A DNA stretch of 42,630 bases from JBBIRT01 sp037441725 (lineage in GTDB: Bacteria; Desulfobacterota; BSN033; UBA1163): contig JBBIRT010000008.1 of NCBI GenBank assembly GCA_037441725.1, forward strand, positions 1 to 42,630, in the 5' to 3' direction. The notes under the pieces are model-generated. The model did not search any database. It was not told the DNA's origin and saw nothing but the letters and a program-made list of their open reading frames with translations. Below, one piece after another: positions 34,402-42,284 of the stretch. Numbering within the stretch: position 1 is the stretch's first letter; the number at the start of each line of letters is the position of its first letter. The translations under genes were made by a program, and so were the position numbers.

Positions 34402-35774
34402 TGGATGCGTTTTTCGATAAGTTGAATGAAGGCTGATCTCAGTCCCTCCAGGGTATAGGTATAGGGGTCAAGACGGGCAATCTCTTCACCCAGCTCACCT
34501 TCTTCCAGACTGTCTTGTAACCAAATGGTAAAATCATTAAGTCCTCTGCCCAATCTTAATCTTGACTCAAAGACATGAAAATAAAGAGAACCAAGGCTAA
34601 TCTTTCTTAAGGCCTCAACAAATTCTCGGAGGTCATGGGCCACATAGGGAGTGGGTATGACCACACTCACCGATTTCATAAAGCAGAACTCTCTTCCAAA
34701 CATCGCCTCTCTAAGGCTCCCTCCTTTGGCAAGGTGCTCATCGATAATCACAGCAATTCGATCCCTGAGAGCACTGAGGCTCGGAAACTCGAAGGTGTTC
34801 ACACTGGCCAATCTTTCACCCAATACCTCCTCTCCTAAGACATCATTTACCCAGACGGCAAAATCGTTGGAGGGCTCAGGGATAAGATAGTGATGCTCTT
34901 CCAGGAAGTGGTGAGTATGGTAGTAAATCACAGATTCAGGAGCCCTTTTAAGGATCTCAGCCAATTCCTTGAGATTCTTTGCTTTCCACCCGGTTAACTC
35001 CTTAATATAGGTTCGGCTTTGAAAACGAAAAGGGGCTTTCGCTTTTTTTAAAGGATGTCCATAGTTGATCACCATAAATTGAAGAAGTCGATTATTTGGG
35101 ATAAGGATCATACTTTCATCTAAAGCCTTTATCTTTGTATTATACAAATTGATTTCAGTAATATAACCCTGCTCCCCTGTCTCCAGTTTGATATAATCAC
35201 CTACTCTGATCTGCTGAGTGGCACTGAGATGAAAACCGGCAAAGAGATTGGGGGCAGCATTTCTTAAAGCTAATGCCGCTGCCAATGTTGCCACTGCAAT
35301 CAGAATAAGGAGAGGGCTGGTTGGCAACCCCCAAATCTCAAGGATGATTAAGGCACCAATGATAATGAAGATAGCACGGATCCCATTCTTTGCCAGAGGC
35401 ATGGTTGGCCATCTGATTTTCATTTTAGGTAAATTTTTCTCCAACACCTGTCCGCATAGATTCACCAATACCCACCCAAAGGAGAGAATGAAGAGGCTAC
35501 CCATGGCCCTGGTCGTGATCCCTTTAACCTGTATGCTGACCTCAGACGCCTGAATGGCAATGATCACCCCTAAGATGAGAAACCAGAATAGGAAGGGCCG
35601 ATGCAAGGTGATCATCACGAATTGGCTCCCTTGCCAGTTTTCTTTTGATGTCCTTTTTTCAATAGCATGACTTAGGACTCTCCATATCCAGACCCCCACC
35701 CCATAGCAGGCGAGAAAGATTACCAACGGAACAGTGATGTCTAACCAATTATCGATGAGCCACTCAACCATCAT
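34398..35774 (-). CDS. MscS-type mechanosensitive channel fused to two DUF5752-like repeats
   Basis: A 458-residue protein. Three or more membrane helices (about 12-32, 55-75, 85-107, 130-160) lead to the MscS pore helix and beta domain: AALALRNAAPNLFAGFHLSATQ, IRVGDYIKLETGEQGYITEI, IPNNRLL. From about residue 275 the normal MscS tail is replaced by two copies of a roughly 65-residue module; each contains NDF..W..D.L....LGE and ends in an amphipathic helix. I recognise these as DUF5752-like, a domain found beside trehalose synthases. It sits just before treT with overlapping stop/start. It probably opens under membrane tension; a link of the tail to trehalose synthesis is inferred. Confidence 0.85.
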   Translation of the reverse strand: MMVEWLIDNWLDITVPLVIFLACYGVGVWIWRVLSHAIEKRTSKENWQGSQFVMITLHRPFLFWFLILGVIIAIQASEVSIQVKGITTRAMGSLFILSFGWVLVNLCGQVLEKNLPKMKIRWPTMPLAKNGIRAIFIIIGALIILEIWGLPTSPLLILIAVATLAAALALRNAAPNLFAGFHLSATQQIRVGDYIKLETGEQGYITEINLYNTKIKALDESMILIPNNRLLQFMVINYGHPLKKAKAPFRFQSRTYIKELTGWKAKNLKELAEILKRAPESVIYYHTHHFLEEHHYLIPEPSNDFAVWVNDVLGEEVLGERLASVNTFEFPSLSALRDRIAVIIDEHLAKGGSLREAMFGREFCFMKSVSVVIPTPYVAHDLREFVEALRKISLGSLYFHVFESRLRLGRGLNDFTIWLQDSLEEGELGEEIARLDPYTYTLEGLRSAFIQLIEKRIQ

Positions 35775-35895
35775 CTTTAAATCTCAATCATTTTCTGGAA
35801 AATAAGGTTTCGTCTGACGGCAACGCTAAAGATGCTCGTATCATCCAACGGGTAACGAGGTCCGTCTGTTAAATCTTTAATTTTAACCTTTTCAC

Positions 35896-35920
35896 GGTAT
35901 ACGAAACGTGCTTCGTAACC
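35896..35920 (-). other. Imperfect palindrome in the spacer between otsA-like gene and mscS
   Basis: In the 167-base spacer, ACGAA and TTCGT flank a six-base centre, extended by GGT/ACC with a small bulge, giving a 25-base hairpin. No T-tract follows, so it does not look like a normal terminator. The whole spacer is unusually rich in CG-containing words (ACGTTGCGG, GTTACCCGTTGG) compared with other spacers here. I can assign no function. Confidence 0.35.
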
Positions 35921-35941
35921 GCAACGTATAGGTTTTATCCT

Positions 35942-38188
35942 TCATGCCAGTTTCTCTAAACGAACCTGAGCAAGGGCAGAGATGAGACTGGATGCCCAAA
36001 AATAGATATTTTGATTCTTTAGAGTCTCCCGCATTCTTCTCATTCGGTCCTTCTGCTCCTCAGGATCCATCTCTAAGGCAACTCGAATGGCCTCAGCCAT
36101 CTCTTCAATGTCATAAGGATTGACGATCAAGGCATCCCTGAGCTCTCTCGATGCTCCAGTAAATTGGCTGAGGATGAGGACTCCTGTCTCTTCATTTCGA
36201 GCACTGACAAATTCCTTAGCCACCAAGTTCATCCCATCATGTAACGAGGTGACCATGCAGAGGTCTGCAGTTTCATAGAATGGCCTAATCTCTTCATGAC
36301 TGTGGTGTTTCTTTAAAAATATGATGGGTTGCCATTCCTTTGTTTTAAACCGCCAATTGATCCGTTCAGACTCTTCCTCTACCGCTGACATCAAATCATG
36401 ATACTCTTTAATATGAGTTCGACTTGGGGCACCCAGCTCCACAAAAGTAAATTTCCCTTGATAAATAGGATATTTCTCAATAAATCGTTCAATAGACTTA
36501 AACCGTTCTAATATCCCTTTGGTATAATCGATCCGATCCACACCCACTCCCAAATATCTACTCTTGAGCCCTAAATCCTTCAAGAGGCTCTCCTTGTTTT
36601 GCTTTACTGGAGAATGGGTCATGGAAGATGAAAAGAGGTCTGGAAAAGGAATGCTGATCGGAAAGGGTTTCACGAGAGTGAGGTGTCCTCCCCTTTCCAC
36701 TGAGAAATGTTCCCAATCAATCCTTGACTCCAGAAATCGATCTACCGTATCTAAAAAATTATTACAGTGAAACTGAATATGAAAACCAATGAGGTCTGCA
36801 CCCAACATCCCATGAAGAAGCTCTCTCTGCCAGGGGCAGATGCCAAACGATTCCGGGTTTGGCCATGGAATATGCCAGAAAAGAGCCACTCGAGCATCAG
36901 GATACTTTTCTTTGATTAATCGAGGAAGCAAGGCAAAATGATAATCCTGGATTAAGATGACAGGCTCCTCGAACTCCTTTAACTCTTCTAAGGTCGCCTC
37001 GGCAAACTTCTTGTTTACGGACTGATAATACTGCCAATCCTCAGTTCGGAAGGTGGGCCGTGTATGGGCAATGTGGCAAAGTGGCCAGAGCCCCTCATTT
37101 GAAAATCCATAATAATAACCTTTTTCTTCTTCTTTGGTGAGTGCAACCCGCTTCAGCACATATTGGGGTTCCTCTGGGGGAACTTTGATCTTATTCTGCT
37201 TACTGACCACCTCAAAGTCAGCATCACCGCTTCCATGGGCAATCCAGGTTCCTCCGCAAGCTTTGAGAACAGGCTCTAAAGCTGTTACCAGCCCACTGGC
37301 AGGAACTAAACACTCGATCTTTTTTCCCCTTCTTTCATGGATATAAGGTTCCCGGTTGGAGATGACTATAAAAGGCCTTTCTTGGAGAAGGGTTTGAATC
37401 TGCTCTTTTAATCTTGCCGGGGTCCATATGGATTCTGCTGCTTGTCTGAGACGGGCCTCCTCCTCTGCAGCCTTTCGAGCTGCTGAGATGCTTTTAGCAA
37501 TTTGGGTAACCTCCTTCGTTAGGGGTTCGAAAAGTCCTAAGGTGGGAAGATGGAAAGGTTCTTTGCCTTTTCCCATTCGAAGGGATTTCATCCATTCAGC
37601 CATTTTGGCAATTGGTCCAGCCATACTCCAACGGATTAAAAGAAGGGTAGTGAGGGAGATCACAAGGGCATTCACTAAAAAGCGGATGAAATTATTCTTC
37701 CAGATGTAGGAGATTCTTTCATGGATAAATGAAGGATCATGGAGAATGACCAGAGCTCCGATGACATTCTCCTCTCGATGAAGAGGGAGGATATAAAAAT
37801 ACATTTCTTTTCCGCCTAAATTAGAAAAGTATCCCTCTTCCACATTAGCGTTCATCACTTTTTTTACAAATGAAGGGACTTCAGTCAAATCAACAAATAA
37901 CGAAGGAGGGGCCGCAATCAATTTGTCCTTGGCATCATAAATCGCCAACCCAGCAAGTCTTTCACGATTTCCGAATTTCTCTACTATTTTTTGGAGCTTT
38001 TCAGATCGGCCTTTTTCCAGAAGAGGCTCAATGGTCTCTTTTAGACTCTCCCCTAAGATGGAAGCCCGACGTTGAAGGTCAACCATTACCCTCTCTTTCT
38101 CCTGCCACACCTGCACAAGAGTAAATAGAAAAACAAGGATACTCATGACAAATACAATGGATAGAATGATCCTTAAATTGATCCGCAC
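35942..38188 (-). CDS. otsA: Membrane sensor fused to trehalose-6-phosphate synthase (GT20)
   Basis: A 748-residue fusion. Residues 1-250 look like the input half of a chemoreceptor or histidine kinase: a membrane helix (about 7-28), an extracytoplasmic domain with AGLAIYDAKDKLIAAP, a second helix (about 168-188), and a HAMP-like segment and coiled coil. From about 275 follows a GT20 synthase: SNREPYI, ASGLVTAL, HIPWPNPESFG, GFHIQFHCNNFLD, GVDRIDYTKGI and the donor-binding SLHDGMNLVAKEF. GT20 makes trehalose 6-phosphate from NDP-glucose and glucose 6-phosphate; a glucosylglycerol-phosphate role is possible but nearby otsB favours trehalose. Normal OtsA is ~460 residues and soluble. Confidence 0.9.
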   Translation of the reverse strand: MRINLRIILSIVFVMSILVFLFTLVQVWQEKERVMVDLQRRASILGESLKETIEPLLEKGRSEKLQKIVEKFGNRERLAGLAIYDAKDKLIAAPPSLFVDLTEVPSFVKKVMNANVEEGYFSNLGGKEMYFYILPLHREENVIGALVILHDPSFIHERISYIWKNNFIRFLVNALVISLTTLLLIRWSMAGPIAKMAEWMKSLRMGKGKEPFHLPTLGLFEPLTKEVTQIAKSISAARKAAEEEARLRQAAESIWTPARLKEQIQTLLQERPFIVISNREPYIHERRGKKIECLVPASGLVTALEPVLKACGGTWIAHGSGDADFEVVSKQNKIKVPPEEPQYVLKRVALTKEEEKGYYYGFSNEGLWPLCHIAHTRPTFRTEDWQYYQSVNKKFAEATLEELKEFEEPVILIQDYHFALLPRLIKEKYPDARVALFWHIPWPNPESFGICPWQRELLHGMLGADLIGFHIQFHCNNFLDTVDRFLESRIDWEHFSVERGGHLTLVKPFPISIPFPDLFSSSMTHSPVKQNKESLLKDLGLKSRYLGVGVDRIDYTKGILERFKSIERFIEKYPIYQGKFTFVELGAPSRTHIKEYHDLMSAVEEESERINWRFKTKEWQPIIFLKKHHSHEEIRPFYETADLCMVTSLHDGMNLVAKEFVSARNEETGVLILSQFTGASRELRDALIVNPYDIEEMAEAIRVALEMDPEEQKDRMRRMRETLKNQNIYFWASSLISALAQVRLEKLA

Positions 38189-38279
38189 AAGAAACCTCTC
38201 AGATTTATATAAATCGTAAACTCCGATTCGATTTTAATTTATTTGGTCTGGATTGAATGCCCTTGGCTATTTTATTAAA

Positions 38280-38450
38280 CTAAATCTTATCACTCTGAAT
38301 CGAGGAAATCAATTTGAATGTCAATAATCCTGTAATGCCTAATCCTATTATGGCTCCCCCCTTCAATGATACATTCCTCAGCCCTTCGCTCTGCCAAAAT
38401 TCATTTCCTAAGTCTTTGTGGGGTTGAGGCTGAATGCCCCTGATAAAATG
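38280..38450 (-). other. Open frame directly after the kimA stop, with a hydrophobic segment
   Basis: Directly behind the TAA of the kimA-like gene, the same frame is open for 56 codons. It reads QPQPHKDLGNEFWQSEGLRN and then a likely membrane helix, GAIIGLGITGLLTFKLI. It has no ATG or GTG start; a TTG at 38364-38366 with GAGGA upstream would give 28 residues containing the helix. It may be a small membrane protein with an unusual start, or a decayed gene. A function is not known. Confidence 0.3.
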
Positions 38451-40439
38451 TTAAAAATGAACGCCCACACGAATAGGTAAGATCACTGTGGTAAAACCAT
38501 CCCATTGGAGGCGTCTCTGAATAGCAAAGGCTGTTTCATTGTGGAGCAATCGATGGAAGAAATGAACGTGGCGGAAAACCAATTGCCCGGTAAAGAAGGT
38601 GGATTGGGGGAACTCTTTTGCAACCGATTTACATAAATGTGTGGCTGTTTCAACCACATCCGTCCCAATATCAAATCGATAATCTGCTGGCAATCCAAGT
38701 CGTCTTGCAAGCTCAACATATTTTGTCAGGGCTTCTTTGGTTGATTGTTTCAGTGCCTCAACCGCTTCTGGCCCTTTGAATGAACCAGAGTCCACGACCC
38801 CAATGGAAACAAAAATAATATTTTTATAGAGACCTGGAAAATTGCGGACAATGGAGAGTAGGGTATGAATTCCAAAGCCATTATATCCTGTGACCAGTTG
38901 AATGGCTGTCATCTTATTTGGATCAATCGGATCTTGGTTCTCAGGGCCGATGATAGGAAGATCCATCAACATCTCGTCCAATTCTCGGATTCTTTGCTTC
39001 ACTTCATTATAATGTCTCCGGATGAGATAACAGATCCCAATCACACCTGTAGTGATGAGGAGGGTTACCCAACCTCCTACTTTAAACTTCTCAAAGATGA
39101 TGATGGTGAGGATAGTGGCACATAGGATCAGCCCAATCACATGGATGGGGAGATGCTTTCTCCATTCTTTCTCTCTTCTTCGGTTTTTAATGAAATATCT
39201 TGCCATACCAAGTTGAGAAAGAGAAAAAGTGACAAATACATTGATGGAATACATCACGATCAGAGTCGAAATGTGCCCTCGGGAATAAATTAATAAAAGA
39301 AGGGCTGATCCTCCCATGAGAAGAATACCATTATACATTGTCAATCGTTCTGAAAAGTTTGAAAAACGGTGTGGAAACCACGAATCAATGGCCATATTGG
39401 CCATCACTCGAGGTCCATCTAAAAAACCAGCTTGGGCAGCAACGAGAAGGAGGGCCCCTTCGGAAAGGATGGTCCCCAGGGCTAACCAGTGTCCAAAACG
39501 CCATCGACCCAAAAGGCTCTCAGCCAAGACAGCATTTAAGGTCTGTCCCTCTAAGGGTTTTATCTTAAGGAGTAAGTAGCAAATGAAAATTCCCCCTGCG
39601 GTTAAGGCTAAGGAGGTAGCCATATAAGCCATGGTCCTCTTTCCATTTTGAACCCTTGGCTCTCTAATGATCTGTAGGCCATTCGAAACGGCTTCGATTC
39701 CAGTGTATGTCCCTCCCCCAATGGAATAAGCATGAAGGAATAGAAGAAATAGACCCATTGCTCCCAATGTAGAAAGACCATGCTGAAAATTCCTCTGAAT
39801 TTCTTGAGTAATGGGTTTAATATCGGCCAGGTGGGTCAGGATGCCATAACCTAACAGGATGGCATGGGTGATAACAAAAAGAATAAAGATCGGTGCGAGA
39901 ACTGTTACAGATTCTCTCACCCCTCTCAAATTCAAAAAGATAAGAAGAAAGATAAGGAAGGCTTCAAAAGGTAATTTGTATGAATGGATTTCCAGAGGTA
40001 AAAAACTGAAGAGGGCATCTCCGCATGAGGCGATGGAAACAGTGATGGTAAGCATATAATCCACTAACAAGGCACAACCTGAAATGACCCCAGCCTTCTC
40101 TCCAAGGGTATGCGTGGCAACGACGTACCCCCCTCCACCTGTTGGGAAATGTTCGATAATTCGAGAATAAGCATACGAAATGATAAAAACGGTTAAGGCA
40201 GTGGCTAAGGCTAAAAAGATGGCCAAATAGGAATGCTCTCCAAGGGCCTTGAATGCTTCTTCAGGGCCATAGGCTGAGGAGGAGAGACCATCTGCACCCA
40301 GGCCGATCCAAGCTAAGATGGGAATAAGTGAGATCTTATGAAAAATGGATGAATCTCGAATATCCCTGGGAGCCCCAATGAGTTTACGAATAACGGGTTG
40401 GATAAAATTGGGTTGATCCTCTGATGGATTCGATTCCAT
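38451..40439 (-). CDS. kimA: KimA-like potassium transporter (APC superfamily)
   Basis: A 662-residue transporter resembling Bacillus KimA (YdaO), a proton-coupled K+ importer controlled by c-di-AMP. Shared features are the first helix GLGADGLSSSAYGPEEA, FPTGGGGYVVATHTLGEKAG, LLVDYMLTITVSIASCGDA and ILNLRG-like FLNLRGVRES. About twelve helices end near residue 480; a soluble domain of ~180 residues follows, where KimA proteins have their USP-like nucleotide-binding domain. The ATG at 40439 follows the U-tract of a terminator without a space and has no normal ribosome binding site. The riboswitch upstream strongly supports the K+ assignment, though the substrate is still an inference. Confidence 0.87.
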   Translation of the reverse strand: MESNPSEDQPNFIQPVIRKLIGAPRDIRDSSIFHKISLIPILAWIGLGADGLSSSAYGPEEAFKALGEHSYLAIFLALATALTVFIISYAYSRIIEHFPTGGGGYVVATHTLGEKAGVISGCALLVDYMLTITVSIASCGDALFSFLPLEIHSYKLPFEAFLIFLLIFLNLRGVRESVTVLAPIFILFVITHAILLGYGILTHLADIKPITQEIQRNFQHGLSTLGAMGLFLLFLHAYSIGGGTYTGIEAVSNGLQIIREPRVQNGKRTMAYMATSLALTAGGIFICYLLLKIKPLEGQTLNAVLAESLLGRWRFGHWLALGTILSEGALLLVAAQAGFLDGPRVMANMAIDSWFPHRFSNFSERLTMYNGILLMGGSALLLLIYSRGHISTLIVMYSINVFVTFSLSQLGMARYFIKNRRREKEWRKHLPIHVIGLILCATILTIIIFEKFKVGGWVTLLITTGVIGICYLIRRHYNEVKQRIRELDEMLMDLPIIGPENQDPIDPNKMTAIQLVTGYNGFGIHTLLSIVRNFPGLYKNIIFVSIGVVDSGSFKGPEAVEALKQSTKEALTKYVELARRLGLPADYRFDIGTDVVETATHLCKSVAKEFPQSTFFTGQLVFRHVHFFHRLLHNETAFAIQRRLQWDGFTTVILPIRVGVHF

Positions 40440-40468
40440 AAAAAAAGCCAGGAGAAATTCCCCTAGCT
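40440..40468 (-). terminator. Intrinsic terminator of the riboswitch, touching the kimA start codon
   Basis: On the minus strand AGCTAGGGGA (40459-40468) pairs with TCTCCTGGCT (40446-40455) over 10 bp including two G-U pairs, with a 3-base loop, followed by a run of seven T that ends at the A of the ATG. It is the expression platform of the c-di-AMP riboswitch just upstream. Confidence 0.85.
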
Positions 40469-40485
40469 TTCACCTCCCTCCCTTA

Positions 40486-40590
40486 GTCGCCTACGGGGTT
40501 AGCTGACGGGTTAGGATTAAGGGATATCCTTTCTGAGATACTCAGAATTCACCCCAAAAACTGGTTCCCCCGTTTACTTCAATTCGGCCT
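40486..40590 (-). promoter_or_regulatory. c-di-AMP riboswitch (ydaO/yuaA leader type)
   Basis: Read on the minus strand, the leader carries the conserved blocks of the ydaO/yuaA aptamer in order: GGCCGAAT, then ACGGGGGAACCA, then GGGGTGAATTCTGAG, a GGATATCCC hairpin, and AACCCGTCAGCTAACCCCG followed by TAGGCG, which closes helix P1 with the 5' GCC. These blocks bind two cyclic di-AMP molecules in known members. It is followed by a terminator and lies between a promoter and a KimA-type K+ transporter, the classic target; in known cases c-di-AMP binding turns the gene off. Boundaries are accurate to a few bases. Confidence 0.93.
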
Positions 40591-40604
40591 TTTTTTTTAT
40601 AGTA

Positions 40605-40633
40605 AAGATAAATAAATTTTCTTTTAATGTCAA
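40605..40633 (-). promoter_or_regulatory. Promoter for the riboswitch-kimA transcript
   Basis: On the minus strand a perfect TTGACA (40628-40633), 17 bases, then TATCTT (40605-40610; 4 of 6). Transcription would begin near 40598, only a few bases before the aptamer, which is the expected geometry for a riboswitch leader. Confidence 0.7.
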
Positions 40634-40707
40634 ATAGGATAGAGAGACTTACGGAAAAATATTTAAAAATTCTTTCAAGGGTTTTTAGATCTCATAGGAA
40701 ATTTCTT

Positions 40708-42273
40708 TTAAAAGATATCGGCTGAAAAGATGTAGATCTCTGTGCCTTTCTCTTTCCAGGCGTTTGGAGGAAGCCCTGCCTTTTGACATGTATGTTCTAA
40801 GAAGGTCAAACGATCCCATCCATATTCTGTCGCCACCTGAGGGAGAAGAAGGCCTGAAAACCAATCTCTCTTAATATAGATCCCATGTTTTCCAACTTGA
40901 ATCTCATTAATATCCTGAATCTTCTTGAGAGGGGTCAAGACGGATATTTCAATCTCTAAGTCCGTCAGCTCTTTCTCTTTCACAGGCGGGAAGCGTGGAT
41001 CACGGAATGCAGCAGCCTCTGCCATCTCTTCAACGGTTTTATAGAGTGGACCATGGCCCTCGATATATCCAATACATCCCCTCAATTGCCCTTTCTTATG
41101 AAGGGTGACAAAGGCTCCTCGATTCTCCTTTAAAGTGGGCGATTCAATCTTAAACTCTGGAACGGTTTTCCCTTTCGCTTTATTCTCAATCACTGTTCTG
41201 GCAATATGATGTAAGGTTTTCTTCTCTTCTTCGCTTAAACCTAAGTCAATGCCTACCTTCTTCTCCTCTTTCATCTTTTTCCCCCCTCCGATTGACTGAT
41301 AAAGAACCGCTGCCATATACCCAACCACTCGGCTTTGGTCTCCTGTTACATCTCCGGAATTGAGGTATTTTAAGACTTTGCCTTGGTCGGCCCCTAACGC
41401 CTTNNNNNNNNNNGTGAGCATAACCGTGATCAGAGGCCCCCCTCCACAAGCCTCAGCCTTGCCGCTTCTGAGATCCCGATTCAACCCTTCAATGTCAAAC
41501 CTTTCGACATGGGTTAAGACCATTCGATCCATCTCTATGGCTTTAGAATAGGAATGATAGTGGGATAAATCCGTACTGGCGACTAACAGAACCTTTTTCC
41601 CCTTGATGGGTTCTGCAATGGCTGAGGATAAATATTGACAGGTCTCCCAACTCCAATCAGGCTCCATGGCAATGGGAACAATTTTAAAAGATTTCAAAAC
41701 CATCTGGAGAAAGGGAATCTGAAGTTCAAGGGAATTCTCCTGGGCATGGGATTCAGGGATAAATCTGATCTCCTTCCATTTCTCCATGATTTTTTTTGAA
41801 ATCTCAGTATCCACTGGAACTACCCCCAAAGGGGTCTTGAATCCCCCTCGGTCCCAAAGGGAGGCCCCTTTAAAAAGAAATCGATGGCTTGGGCCGATCA
41901 CAATCACCGTATCAAACGTTTTTCCTTCAACCAGTTGATAGGCAAAGGCAGCCACCTGTCCTGAATACATATAACCTGCATGGGGTGAGATCAGGGCCAC
42001 AATCTCGCCTTCAATCTTTTCATTCTTCACATTGTCTAAATATCTTTTTATATCTCTTGAAAGGATTTCGGGTTTCCCAGGATACCATTCCCCTGCCAAT
42101 ACAGGCTCTCTAATCTCCTTCATCTTCATCTCCTTTCCCCTTGAGATCTGAGACAAAGAAGGGGACCCAAGGCAAAATAACAGCGCCATCAGGATAAAAG
42201 GGTAGAAACTTTTACACCTCATGAGGCCTTTAAAAGGGAAGAGGAGAATAGATGGATAAAAAATTCTCCCCAT
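40708..42273 (-). CDS. MEMO1-AMMECR1 fusion protein (AmmeMemoRadiSam B and A)
   Basis: A 521-codon frame joining two domains often encoded apart. The MEMO1-like part (about 50-320) has AGEWYPG, LISPHAGYMYSGQVAAF, VIGPSHRF and STDLSHYH, with His residues that form the presumed metal site. The AMMECR1 part (about 345-521) has RGAFVTLHKKGQLRGCIGYIEG and AAAFRDPRFPPV. An N-terminal hydrophobic segment (FYPFILMALLFCLGSPS) suggests export, which is unusual. Ten Ns inside the MEMO domain give four unknown residues; the true length there is uncertain. The function of the system is unknown; a radical SAM partner is not in the window. Start at 42273 or 42222. Confidence 0.88.
   Translation of the reverse strand: MGRIFYPSILLFPFKGLMRCKSFYPFILMALLFCLGSPSLSQISRGKEMKMKEIREPVLAGEWYPGKPEILSRDIKRYLDNVKNEKIEGEIVALISPHAGYMYSGQVAAFAYQLVEGKTFDTVIVIGPSHRFLFKGASLWDRGGFKTPLGVVPVDTEISKKIMEKWKEIRFIPESHAQENSLELQIPFLQMVLKSFKIVPIAMEPDWSWETCQYLSSAIAEPIKGKKVLLVASTDLSHYHSYSKAIEMDRMVLTHVERFDIEGLNRDLRSGKAEACGGGPLITVMLXXXXKALGADQGKVLKYLNSGDVTGDQSRVVGYMAAVLYQSIGGGKKMKEEKKVGIDLGLSEEEKKTLHHIARTVIENKAKGKTVPEFKIESPTLKENRGAFVTLHKKGQLRGCIGYIEGHGPLYKTVEEMAEAAAFRDPRFPPVKEKELTDLEIEISVLTPLKKIQDINEIQVGKHGIYIKRDWFSGLLLPQVATEYGWDRLTFLEHTCQKAGLPPNAWKEKGTEIYIFSADIF
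41404..41413. other. Assembly gap of ten Ns
   Basis: Ten undetermined bases inside the MEMO1 domain. The frames on both sides agree when ten bases are counted, and alignment of the domain suggests only a few missing residues, so the gap is short or its length was estimated well. Confidence 0.99.
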
Positions 42274-42284
42274 GATATTCCTGC

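Noticed and set aside
35775..35941. A second c-di-AMP riboswitch, suggested by CCGTCAG in the spacer
   Set aside because: The GGGGGAACC, GGGGTGAAT and CAGCTAACC blocks are all missing.
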